The position numbers and the translations under genes are program-made. This document shows positions 35,950 to 48,500 of a DNA stretch of 64,000 bases, one piece after another. Each line of letters opens with the position of its first letter. Positions within the stretch are counted from its first letter, which is position 1. A model generated the notes under the pieces. The model saw only the letters and a program-made list of their open reading frames with translations, was not told where the DNA came from and ran no database searches. Source of the DNA: Cliona cf. orientalis (Eukaryota > Porifera > Demospongiae > Clionaida > Clionaidae); contig OZ005690.1 of assembly GCA_963930775.1 (NCBI GenBank), positions 5,316,225 to 5,380,224 of the forward strand, given 5' to 3'.

Positions 35950-38867
35950 ATGAAAGTGGTCTCAGCTGGAAATTTTGCTGTGCTAATTGCACTGGTGGTC
36001 ATGGCGGATGCTGCAAATGTACCAGTGCACTACTTTGAGCCTACAAGGATGAATGAAGGTGACAGAATTACGTCAGGTTCATGCATATGCATGCATAATA
36101 TTATTATTAATTTATATAGAGTAGTACTATTACTAATTAGGTCTCCAGAAACGCCTATATGACGGTATAATAATATGCATGCACAGTCAATTAAATTAAT
36201 GTATAATGAGGTCATGTATGTAAGCTGCTATGGCTGTTTAACTTATAATTTATATGGCTGCATGCATGTGATTACAACATTAATTCTACAGCTGCCTCAA
36301 GACCTCGCTACTTTCAGGATATGGTTCAGAACCAGGAACACTTTGTACACAGCAACCTAGAAATGAACAATGCACTCGCTGAAGAAAGTAAGATATGAAA
36401 TATACAATGCAGTGACGTACTACTGTGTATTATAAATGCTGCATGAATATGGTATGGCACAACTCTTATATGCCTTCGATTTTCAAAATGTAGCTATGCT
36501 ACCATGCCATATGGCATAATTTGAATCTAGTTGTCGGCCACACTAGCCTCAAAGAGTAGCTAAAATTATACGCATGCATGCGTATACGTACATACAAGGC
36601 TAAGGCCATGACTTATAATATACTTGTTTCCCACGGTCCCCTTCTGAACCACGGAACCATGAGGGCGGGCAGTTATTATTTATTAAATAATATTACTGTA
36701 CTATATATGGAAGGACAACATACAGACAGCCACTATTTTTGCCTCCTCGGTAGATGTAGTGGGTATGGGTCGTCAAAAATGCACGTATGGGCCAATCATC
36801 TGGATGCGGTACCAAAAAATGTATGCGGACGGGGGACAGGAAACAATTATATTACAAGTCATGGCCTAAACAGCGTTACTCTCATAAACTGGATCCTTTT
36901 CAACTATATGTTGTAGTTTTACAAATACTTTGAAAATGGAAGATCTAATCTAGCGGAAGAAATTCAATTCCTGGAATTTATCTGCAGCTGTAGCTACTCC
37001 AAATCTACGCGGTAGACACAACGCTAATTATTTTTGGTGTTTCCGATTAGTGAAAGAGCTATATACAGCGAGGCTATATATACGATCGTGGAGAGGCACC
37101 GTCCAATAGACTATTACTTGTTCCCAGTGTAAAGTATCTGGGTATTCAGACTTCCTGTGACTTGTCCTGGTCCACTCATGTGACAAGCCTTTGTACCAAG
37201 ACAAGAAAACTCATTGGGCTTATGTACCGCAGATTTTACAAGCATACCAGCACCCCAACATTCCTCCAACTGTATAAAGCATTTACTAGACCTCATTTGG
37301 AGTATTGTTCTATTGTATGGGACCCACTGTTCATCAAAGATAAAGAAGCACTGGAGAAAGTGCAGAGGTTTGGGCTCCGAATGTGCCTGAAAGACTGGTC
37401 CTTGGACCAAAATCAACTACTCCAACTGTCTAAGGTAGCATCTCTCTCAGAAAGACGATCCCAAGCTAGACTTTACCATCTCTTCAAGATCGTCAATGAT
37501 TTGACAGACTTTCCTGATGCACCACTTGAAGGTAGGGAGTTGCATCACAACAGCAGCCTGAGGCAGTCAAACACTTAGCTATCAACTGAAAAACATGTAT
37601 ATGTAAGAGGAAGAACCTCGCGAGCTCGTTTCAGAACTCATTTTTTCCCAGTAGCTACCATCGCCCACTGGAACTCACTACCACCGGACATTCTTTCATC
37701 TTCCTCTCTATATACCCACTTTTAAAGTTAATGTATCATCTCTGTATACTTAATTATTATGGTTACATGTTCATTTTAGCCTTGGCTAGTCATGTCAACC
37801 ACAGCATTTGTATAATGCAGAAAGTTTTATAAAAAAAAAAAGACGAAGTCCGAGGTTTCAGCCACAAACAAACAACGCGCTTAGCTAGCACTAGCACTGT
37901 ACGGCGTGGCATGGCTATTGCGCAATAACATTTCCTGGAATGCTTCTATTACTACGGAAGAGCTAATTTTAACAAAAGATATTCATTCGTGTGACCCTAA
38001 TTATTCGGAAGCCCGGGCAGTTCTGAAATTATTTTTTGAATTACTGTTCCATTTGTGAAACATGTACACAATTACTCCATTTTCCTGTGTATGTCTGTAT
38101 TCTATAATACAAACAATTATGCATATCATGTTAGTGCTGTTGCATGTTTGGTGCATATAATATTATATTATTATAGGTGTGTACACTGCCTTATTTTATA
38201 TCTGAAACCTTCATATTATATTATTGCAGCTGGACCATCAAAATTTCGTCATATTAGCTCATTTGACACGGACATCCCTGGTATGAGCTGCCCATCACCC
38301 TTGCAGTTGAGGGCAATCGGCTCAAATCGACTGTGTGAAAAGAAGACCGGGAATAGTTGTGCTTCTGTTACCATTTCTGCTGGTGGACAGTCGTACACGA
38401 AAGTACGTGGAAAAGTTACAGCATATGCGTATAGATCACTGGATGCCTTCAGAAGGCTTCATGGGGCTGGATCGGGAATCGACGATCCCTATGTTGATGG
38501 CATCAGCATAACATATGGCAGTCCAAGGAAACACGTCTGGACATATGCTGGAGGTAGTACTAACTTGGACTTCTCATGCCCTGATATAGCTAACAATCAT
38601 GATATTGCCAAACAACCAGCGTTTGTCGGCAAAAACTACCTTTGTGTAGTGGCTGGGTATCTTGTACAACAGGACAGTGATAGATTTTTCAATGCACCAC
38701 TCTTTACAACCCTTGGAGATTGTGTTGGTGATTGCCCAGATGACCTTGCCTTTTGTGTGACCCTCGATGAACCAACATCTGATGACCTGGAACTTCGACT
38801 CTGTACAGACCAGAGCAAAACTGATGAAGATATATTCCTCAAGTCGTATGACTTCTACATTCAGTGA
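35950..38867 (+). CDS. Secreted Cys-containing protein of an invertebrate family, 3 exons
   Basis: Exons 35950-36058, 36292-36387 and 38230-38867 join with two phase-1 introns into 280 residues. The N-terminus MKVVSAGNFAVLIALVVMAD is a clear signal peptide. A short polar spacer follows (RYFQDMVQNQEHF). The C-terminal 200 residues form one domain with evenly spaced cysteines (GMSCPSPLQL, RLCEKKTGNSCASV, NLDFSCPD, NYLCVVAG, DCVGDCPDDLAFC). It carries the block DDPYVDGISITYGSPRKHVW, which I associate from memory with uncharacterised secreted proteins of sponges, cnidarians and other marine invertebrates. It is likely extracellular and disulfide-bonded. Function is unknown. The second intron contains a LINE fragment in the same orientation. 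Confidence 0.85.
37095..37841 (+). mobile_element. LINE 3' fragment with poly-A tail
   Basis: Encodes only the C-terminal part of a LINE reverse transcriptase: VKYLGIQTSCDLSWSTH, LIGLMYRRFYKH, PHLEYCSIVWDP, then ARFRTHFFPVATIAHWNSLP. One in-frame stop falls after SLRQSNT. It ends in an A11-12 run at about 37829-37841. It lies in intron 2 of the secreted-protein gene. It is a different LINE lineage from those at 1 and 13930. Confidence 0.88.
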
Positions 38868-39209
38868 TCAAAGCCGCAACTATCTAAACTATATAACTGA
38901 ACTGTGAGATATCAACTTTATAAAGAGTTATAATACTGAACTCGGTCTATATTGGTTAGGACATCCATTAGTTGGACTATAATATTGTGTAGGCTAGTAG
39001 AGAGAGATTATACAATATTAGGATTTCATCTAGAAAATTTTACTTGGGGTGTAAGTTGGGCGTGGCAACTCCATACATTGCATACATCGTTTATGGTACG
39101 GTGTTTTTAGGCAACATCTCTATCGTTCTATCCCCATTCTCTTCTTCCTTTCTTTTCTCTCCGTTTTTAATTTCTCTTTCTTTTCGGGGGGGGAGTGAGC
39201 TTCCCCACC

Positions 39210-39245
<36 letters not shown>

Positions 39246-39355
39246 ACTGGATGAAACCCTGCATATTACAGCTACCTCACAATAATTTAAAGAGAGCACA
39301 TGTTCATGAATGGATTCCCTACACTTCAAGCAACCAGCTATCATGTAATATGGGG
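38868..39355. other. 3' flank with a long C tract
   Basis: No gene seen. A homopolymer of C runs from about 39211 to 39245, preceded by a CT-rich stretch and followed by CTGGATGAAACCCTGC. Similar G or C tracts occur at 20398, 21009, 44778, 50427, 51643 and 56850, often near element ends. Confidence 0.6.
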
Positions 39356-41332
39356 GTGTCTAGATTCTATGGAACGGTGGAATGGAATGGAATAGTGGAA
39401 TGGTGAAATGTAGCTACGTGATGTCTTATGTCACATGGTACGTACTGGTCGCATTGACTATGTCCAGGTCCCAGTACCATGCATGCATGGCCATGCATCT
39501 TTAAGAGTGTGAGGCAACTGGAAGTAGCTAGCCACTGGCGCACTACTATTTTAGTACGTGAGGTTCTATATAAATGGTGTATGGTGTGAAACTTCTGTGT
39601 AATTACATAACATTGTAGCTAGAACACACAAACAAAACTTATTACCCCGCGCGCATGCGCAAGGGGTAAAATAATCGGTTGTGTCGTCGTCGTTGTCGTT
39701 GTTAGCACAAAAATCGCCATATCTCGAGATGTAGGCGTCTAAGCGACTCGTAAGCACAACGAATCAATCGAATTCGGCGAAAAAATGGCATCAGTGTGTG
39801 TCAAATCGAGGGATACGGTCCACGAGCGTCACAAATAGTGCCTGTTTGTTGGCCACCGTAGCCACGCCTATCGACAGTGCCCACAATGCATAATACATGT
39901 CCATTATCTCTCTGCTCATGCGCACAACTAACAAGCACAACGAATTCGGCGAAAAAATGGCATCAGTGTGTGTCAAATCATAGATAAAGGTCAAATCGAG
40001 GGATACGGTCCACGAGCGTCACAAATAGTGCCTGTTTGTTGGCCACCGTAGCCACGCCTATCGACAGTGCCCACAATGCATAATACATGCCCATTATGCT
40101 CTCTGCTCATGCGCACAACTAACAAGCTATATTATTATTATAACAAAATATAGGTACAAGTTCATATTATCTTCCTAGTCTGGGTGCAGAGAGTGCTGTT
40201 TCAGAACAATTAAGCAGCATTTCCATTATTTCTCTCAAGTTCACAAAAGTATAGCCGTGCACTGAAAATAAATCTATAGCTAGATTGCACAATGTGCGCG
40301 CGGGGTATGTGCTCTACAGAGCTCTAGTTCTGATAACTATTCCCTTAATATTTCTGTTCTTCACTTGCATCGATCTACTATGTCATGAACCTTTGTATCC
40401 TTGAACTGATCTGCGGTTGTTAATGGCCACAGGTTAACATCAATTAAACCATACGCTGATGCTGCATTACATAATATGTGCTGAAACAGTGACCATGGTG
40501 ACACAGAATACTATATTATTAAGTAGTGTCATACCTGTGTGTGGGCACTGTGTGTGTGTGTGTGTGTACGTATACGTGTGAGCAAGAGGTTTACTTACGT
40601 CTATCAGTATCCTTGTAGGTGTACCATTCATGCTTGACCACCCCTCATGCCATACAAAGCTCATTTTCATTCTAAAGTGACTCAGAGCTCGTCATGATCA
40701 AGACTTAATTAGGCCAAGCTTTGTAGATTCCTTGTTTCCTGTCACCCGCCCGCATCCTTTCTAGGCTACTGCATCTACAATTATTATTGAATTTTCAGGC
40801 TTATGAATCTCATTAGCAGGTGGCCCTTAATGATATTCATGGAGGAAGCAGTCGTATAATAATTCTGCAGTATTGTGGCCTGTGAATAATAATTTTTTAG
40901 GCAATAATAGATAATAACCGCCCGCCCGCATACTCTTGGCATCTTGATGGTGACGGGAAACAAGGATATTATGGCCTTATACAGACTTGGAATACATGAT
41001 GGTAATTGAGGACTATCTCTGTTGATGATATATATACTGCATGGGACTGGGAAGGCCTGAGAGATTGAGAGAGAGTTCTCAATTGCAAGTTCAGTATAGG
41101 CTGTGGTTGAAGGCCTTAGCCCAGATTCCCAGCTGAGGTAGCTGATTAGACTTAAGTTGATAAGACACTCTATATAGTTGAATGATAAATTCAGTCACGT
41201 TCATGAATGAGACAAAGACTGGGCAGTCAATATATAGCTAGCAACTTCATTTCCTATTTCTCATTTCCTTCTTTATGGACTCCTTCCACCATTCCACTCA
41301 TTCCATTCCATGGTTCCAGTGAATATAGACAC
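39356..41332. mobile_element. Possible 2-kb element bounded by inverted repeats
   Basis: The left sequence GGTGTCTAGATTCTATGGAA followed by TGGAATGGAATGG is mirrored at 41283-41332 over about 50 bases. The interior holds the element at 39650-40335 and no reading frame of note. Alternatively these are two independent solo repeats in opposite orientation. No target duplication was identified. Confidence 0.5.
39650..40335. mobile_element. TACCCCGCGCGC inverted-repeat element, copy 2
   Basis: Same ends as 28329-28970 (TACCCCGCGCGCATGCGCAA and the reverse of GTGCGCGCGGGGTA, then CTCTACAGAGCTC). The stretch from GATACGGTCCACGAGCGTCA to GCGCACAACTAACAAGC is present twice in tandem here (about 39815-39935 and 39995-40125). 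Confidence 0.85.
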
Positions 41333-41697
41333 CTCAATTAGGGCACCGATAACTTTAAGCCATCGAGGCATACGTAATCCTAGGCAATGCCATGCAGTAT
41401 TTCATTAAACTCTTCCACAGTATAGTGTGACAGAATTAAGCAGCTATTAAGCTACATGACAGAGACATAAGTAATATAGCTATTGCAAGTGGCTGACAAT
41501 AATTAACAAGCTTGTTTGGGCTCACAGTGATATATGGGCCCAATTGAAAACATGGACACACATGTTAATGCACATGCACACACAGTGCACAAATGTAGGA
41601 AATGCAATCATGCATGCATGAGAACAGACTGAGACATGCACACAATGTCATGACATATGCACGTGCACACAATCATGACATTGTATATACACACATA

Positions 41698-41775
41698 CCG
41701 TAAAGTCTGGTTAATAAGCGCACATGCTTGTTAAGCGCATATTTTTTAATAAGCGCATGCTTCCTTATCACCCCG
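41698..41775. repeat. AAGCGCAT repeat at the left edge of copy B
   Basis: Starts ACCGTAAAGTCTGGTTAATA as at 31142 and runs through AATAAGCGCATGCTTCCTTA. Homology to copy A begins immediately after it, at about 41776. Confidence 0.85.
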
Positions 41776-42527
41776 GAATTAGCAGCAATAATATTATTGC
41801 TGACAAATTAATAATGCATTTTCTCATTATAATATTCTATCAGGAATTTCATGAGATAGTAATGCATGTGCATACCATTCTAAAGGCTATAAAGGCAGGT
41901 TTACATCAACAGTGAATTTTAGCTATCACTTTGTAATAATCACAAGTATATGCCCAAGATTCAATTTCAAATTAACCACCCTTAAATTCATGCTATTTCA
42001 CCTATCATAATAATATATTGTAAATGAGTTGGAGACTGCCAAATTAACTCTACTATACCATTTATCTTTGATTCCACACATGAATGATTTCGAGTATGTG
42101 GCTAACTTGATTACCAAGTTCTTGGCTATTTTTATACTTTGGCTGATGCATACATAAATTTTGTATTTACTGTTCCCTATATACTCTGCCCCTTGAACAA
42201 GAAATTATTTTATTTCCCATTAGTTATCGATATACTGCATATCAGATACTATATACCTAAATTTAATTAAGCAATAAGTGTAGTAACTACCAAGGTAATT
42301 TATAGTTAATGAGAGGGAGGAAACACAGAAAATAATAACTAATATAGTGACCACAAAAAGCACATGACATTGTTAGAAACTTAAACGTATTACATGAGCA
42401 CAATCTCATGCAATGATGAAATAATTATGGTATTGCAAAAAGCGTGATTTTACAGAAGAAATTAACATGACGTTGAAGCTAAATTAAAATGTTACTATAG
42501 GACTGTACACATAATAACTTGATTGAG

Positions 42528-45500
42528 TTAGGAAAGAGATTTAAGACGAATGACCAAATCTGTTGCAAGAGGACGCTGTTTTGGTCTGTTATCAAGACAA
42601 TCAGTAACAAGTGTCACCATAGGCGAAATGTTGTTGCTTTCGCACATATTTTGTAGTGTATCTATGTATTCTTTTCTCCTCTCCATTTCAGAGAGTGCTT
42701 CTTTAGTGCCATCTGGCTTCATCTCAACAGGAGGAAGCAAATTGATAGGAAATTCATTGATCATCACAAAGAGTGCTAGGTGGCCGAATGAAAAGCTGTC
42801 GATTTTTGCATTAAAGCTTTGCAAAGCATGTACAGGAAATACTTCTGGTGCGGTGTAAGAAAGTGTTCCCAGATTTCGAGTAGTGGTTTCAAAGCAAGAG
42901 CTCTGATCATAGGAAAGCATCCGTGCATTTCCAAAATCACCGATTTTTGCTGTGCCTTTTTCATCCAAGAGCACGTTTGTTGCTGTCAAATCTCCATGAA
43001 TTACCTGCGGCTGATGAGTGTGCAGGTATTCCAAACCTTCAGCAACATCTAGCAGTATGGACACTTTTTCTTTGAGCATGAGAGGGCTGGGATACTGTTT
43101 CGAGTAATCAAGAAGGCGTCTATGAAGATCAATTTTCAAACGTTCCATCATCAATAGAGGTACATCACCAAAATCAGAATGCGAAAGAAAGCAGACACCT
43201 CGATACTCAACGATATTTTTGTGCCTGAGAGAGGAGAGAAGTTCATATTCAGAGTGAAATTGTTGATAAAACTTCTTCTTTTTATTTTGCCCACGAACAT
43301 CAGTTCGTAATCTTTTAGCTGCATACTCGACTCCATGCCACAACACAACCTCAACACTACCATACGCCCCGTGACCAAGAATCTCTTTCTTTCTTACAAC
43401 TCTGTGGACGAAAAACTTGAGGAGCGATGCCTCTGATGACATGATGTAGTTTTCTGTATAATAGTACCGGTATTATAGGTGTACTATCGTAAATATTTTC
43501 AAGTGATTCAGGTTATAAATTTTATGAAGAGGCAATCTCTTAGTCTACTACATCATAGTATATGCTCCTCAAATTTAATATTCTATGGTAGTTACTCCAT
43601 GCATATGCACTAGTGGTAAAGTGTACGTGATCAATTTGTACTCTCTCTCTCATTATTGTCATCCTGGGCCACTGGCTATAAATGCCAGTAAGAGTAAGAG
43701 TATAATATTATAATGGAGAAGGAGGGAGAGTATCCTACTTCAATATGGGCCCGTGTTACAACCCTTTACGGGGGTCATGACCTTTGTAATGATATTCACA
43801 TACAAAGTGGTTTCACAGATTGTCCTACAACATCACACAGCACCTGCATCAACCTGCATTAGTGTTCTACAGTATACGAGGTTTAGCTACATGCCCACAA
43901 ACGGCTAGGACTGAGGCCTCAAGTCTGTGAATATCATTACAAAGGTCGTGAGTCTGACCCCCGTAAGTGTCATAACACAGGCCCATATATAGTGAAGTAG
44001 AATACTCTCCCTCCCTCTCTAGTATGTACTCTTGGTGCCAGATTTGAGTTCTAGACACCAGAGTGATTCATAAGCACAGTAAATCCTTCGAATTTGGTGG
44101 AAAATGACTAGCTAGCTAGCTACAGTACTAGTATGCTTTAAATTGTTCGCCTACAACTATTACAAATAGTGTGTCTTTGTTTTTTGTATATAATAATTCT
44201 GCATAGATGCATGGATACACAATGCTAACTTGTAATGTACCCAGAATTATAGTAACCAAACATAGGTGATATAGTTATGTAGGATTAAATAATTACGTGT
44301 AGTTAATGAATGAAGTATGGTAGTATGCAGACACAAGTCAGACATTTAAACTTAGTAATAAGTGCTTGTTGGCTATCATAGGCATGCCTAGCTATCAACT
44401 GGGAGGTGCATACGCAGGGGGCTTCCCCCGTTGCCTGTGGCCTAATAGATTGGTGGGTGTATCTTCGTTATTACGCATGCACATCATCTGTGGTGGTCAT
44501 TTATAACGTAAAAGAAAATCGTCCTGATTTAATCATGGGAAGATTTTATGTGACTTGTCCCTTGGGTTAGCTAGCTAGCTAGCTAGCTAATCATGGGGAG
44601 ATTTACGTGACTTCTGCTATGATCTCAGGGGAAGTGGGGGGTGTCAACCGCCCCCTGTCACCCACCCCCCTCCCCCCAAAGTGGAAGGCTACTGTAATTT
44701 TAGTAATAGAATATGACATAATTCTATGTAGCTACGTAGCTAGTTTGTGGGTGTCTACTTGACTGATTTTACCCTCACCCCCCCCCCCCCCCCCCAAACT
44801 GAACTACCCTCAGCCGCCTCTGGATTTAATGATGGGAGGAGTTTATGTCACATAGCTATATATAGCTAAAGTATTCACAGTGTTTACGTTCACTACTTTA
44901 TATAGGAAGATTTTCAAAGTTTTATGTCAAATTTTCCCAGGTTATAACTGATTTACCAAGTTGAACACAATATTCAGGGAATGATATTATGACCTATGAC
45001 CTCACATAAAATCTCCCCAGATATTATAATAGCTATAGGTATGTGAGCTAATAACTGCAGCAACATACTGCTCATACAGATGGGAGTCAATCAGTATATT
45101 AGTGCATTCAGTGTTTTCTTGAGGTTACTCTCTACAACTACAAAACCAAAACTGTACACAGAATTGTACCAGTATTGCTTGGCATGTGGCATAAAATCCT
45201 CCAATGATTAAATCATGGCAAAATCACATAAAATCTCCCCATGATTAACCCTAGGGAGAAGTCACGTAAAAATATCTTCCCATGATATTATAATAATATT
45301 ATATTTTTTGGCATTTTATTTAAGTATCTGTATGACTATCCATGGTTAGTGAGCTCGAAAGAGTCTGAGCATGGTCTAAGTAAGCAAATGCTCTGGCATA
45401 TCGGCCATCAAGTCACTGACAAGCTTAAGTTCATTGTCGCTGTCAGTGGCATATAATTATGTGTTGATTAAATGAGCATTATCTAGCCGATTCTCAGTTT

Positions 45501-48500
45501 ACATTAATAAAATCTGCTTCCGGGAGCATGCTGTATAATAATCAAGGCCACTCCCATGTACTGTAAAATTGAGGGCAGAGTCCCCCTTGATATCCGAATT
45601 CTCCTTCAGCCCCTCAAAATCTTTCTAGATACGCCACTGAACCGTGCTACCGGGTAAAGGTTTGATTATACGTCAATAAATTTATCAGTATGTCCATAAA
45701 AATTGGAATTCAAGCTGGGTGGGCCTGAGAATGAGGATTATTCACATCACCATTGCAAGCTTCTACATTAACCCTCCGCAAAACAGTGCTACTAGACAGA
45801 GGGGTTATATTACTATACCTGGTATGTAATTGCCATAGAGCTGCATCAACATCTCATGTTCTGGAGGCTCTCGTCTTCTGAGAAGTGCCCATGCAAACAA
45901 TCGCCAATTTGGACAGGGGTGGTGATCCAGCCACTCTTGTAATAGAGCTTCTCTTTGATCTTCCAGAGACGAAATGTTGTTCTTGATTTCATCTCGCTTG
46001 GAGAGTGGAACATCGAGCCACCAACCAAAGCGATACCAATTCTGCATTCCCTGAATAGCTCTCTTGAGATTTTCCATTTTAAGGGAAAAATCTACATACA
46101 AAAAGAGAAAAACAAGTTAAACTGCAATTTCAAAATAATCATGGTAGATACTCTAGCCAGAATATAACCACATCATGGCTTGACACTAAGATGTCTTGAT
46201 AATGCATGATCGAGCATACAAATTTGGGTATTATGCAGTGAAATGGTTATATTATGTCTGCTATGAATCATCAATGGTCGATACTTTCAATCAATGAAAA
46301 ACCTGCCAACGTCTAGTCAATTGACTCAGCAGTGCTACCATAGATAGCTAGTAGAATAAAGTCATACAATAAAATCCCATAATAATAATAATAATAATAA
46401 TATGACAATCCAGAGCAGCTGATGGCATAAGAAGATATTTTGGAGTGGGAGGGGGAGGGAGGACTGAGAATCAATATTATAATAATTATAATCAAGTAAT
46501 CGGTGGGTGTGTAGTTATGCATAATAATATTATTATGCTTTCCTAGAGTTCTTTATTTTCTTAGAGTGATTTTGGTGCATTCTGAGCATAAAATTAAATG
46601 TGATCTGGTATGAGAAAAGAGACTATTCATGGCAGTATGCAACTTGGCAGGACACTTTTATCTAGTCTCGCTGGTGATGCAATATATCTGTGCAGCAGAA
46701 AGTTAGGTCTGGGTGATAGCGAGACTAATTTTTATCACAACAATATCCAACTTGCTTTCTACAAAGATATACACAGTAAAGCGGCTGTTGCAGAAAATCA
46801 GTGCCAGTATACAGATTCAAGGCTACAATGTCATGTTTTATTACCAGGAGCGCATGATAATAATGAAGAGGAGGAGGGGAAGGGAGCTAACCGGTCAGAT
46901 GCCAGACGAGTCAGCAATTTTTGCGTTGGACAATGGACGAGAAGCTAATCGCTGTGGACAAGACTGGCTTCGAGATCACGAGCTATTAGTACTGTACATG
47001 TACCAAACGAGTTGATCCATGCCAAGAGAAAGTAAGTACGTATAATTGATAGATAGAAAGTACGTATTCGTCGAGTCCGATCGTGTGTTTGGAGAGGGGG
47101 TGTTAAATCAGAACGATCAGGGCATACTGCTACTTCTTTCAGTTTACTGACGAGCTCCACAGAGTCTCCCAGGCATGACTAGCTTCTCGTGTCCATTGTA
47201 AAAAAATTGCTGACTCGTCTAGCATCTGGCCGGTTAGCGCCATGCGCGTTGCGCCATTATTCTAAACTTAGTAACACGACTACCGTGGGAAAAAATTGAA
47301 ATTTTAATCTTTCGCGTGGGCGCTTCGCGCTCCTTCCCTTCCCCTCTTCCTCTTCATTATTTATCATGCGCTCCTGTTATTACATATTGACAGAGAGACT
47401 ATTGATAAAGTCAGTATCATGGTTAATACATAATGTAAATCATAACACTGTCACACTCTTGTTGGTCCAACTCTTTAGGGTACATAATACTGAGTAAAGA
47501 AATTTTATTGGAGGGGGGTGTGAAGCCCTGGTTCTTATGCCAATGATGGAGCAAAAGGCCATTGCACTCTGAACCCATGTCCTAGTTTACCTGAGCATTA
47601 TAATGATTAATTTTTATAGGCTAACCTTTCTTAAAAGTGAGGTATTTCCTTGCCCGCAGTTCTTCCAGTGCTTCATGTTCTTCCATAGAGTGTAGAATAC
47701 CAGCCAGCAGACCCCAAGACATGGAGGGATGAAACGCATGGATGTACTCAACAAATGCTCTCAATCGATCTTCCTTTGATGAATACTGCTCCTTTATAGA
47801 TATCTTTTTAGAAGCTGGCATAGCAAGAATATGCGCCATTTTGTTGTACCACCCATTCTTCATTAGCTTTAAGACATCGATAATATTATCAACGGTTAAG
47901 GAAGCATCTGTCATAAGAAAGATAACACATTAACGATTACATATTCTAATATCTGCTAGCCTATAATAATATAATAGCTAGTTACCGGTAATGGGTTCAG
48001 CAAGATATCGGATTTCATCAGCAACAGCTAAGTCTGTGTCTCCACATTCATCCAGAGCCCAAATCACACAGCGCCAGTTGGCATAAGGGTGCATTTGTTT
48101 GAAGTGATCAAAAAGGGCTTTCAAACGATCTTCCACGGTGTGATGTATGCGCTCGATATTGTCAAGTTTATTCCATAGGACAAGGAGTGCAACACCAAGA
48201 TTCCACCAGTTTCGAACATTTTTCAGCAATAAGGCAAAATTTTCAGCATTGAGGTCAGGAACTTATAATTAAAAAAATAGGCAAAGGAGAAAAATTCGGA
48301 GAAAAATTAAGAATGAGAGAGAAAGAGAGAGAGAAAAATTTTGAGTTAATTAACTGGTGGCATCATCATGCAATCAGGTTCTCTCCTATATAATCACGCT
48401 AGACTGAAGTTACCAAGACATCCTGAAGGACATCCATCAAATTTTTCGCAGTGTGATATATAGAATGAGCTAGAATTTATTCTTTTACTAATCACTTTGT

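Noticed and set aside
39120-39406. Poly-Gly / poly-Pro frames
   Set aside because: Produced by the C homopolymer, as with other G/C tracts at 21006, 51527 and 56519.
46610-47160. Overlapping frames of 100-112 codons
   Set aside because: They run into the arms of a foldback element, and their sequence is mirrored on the other arm.
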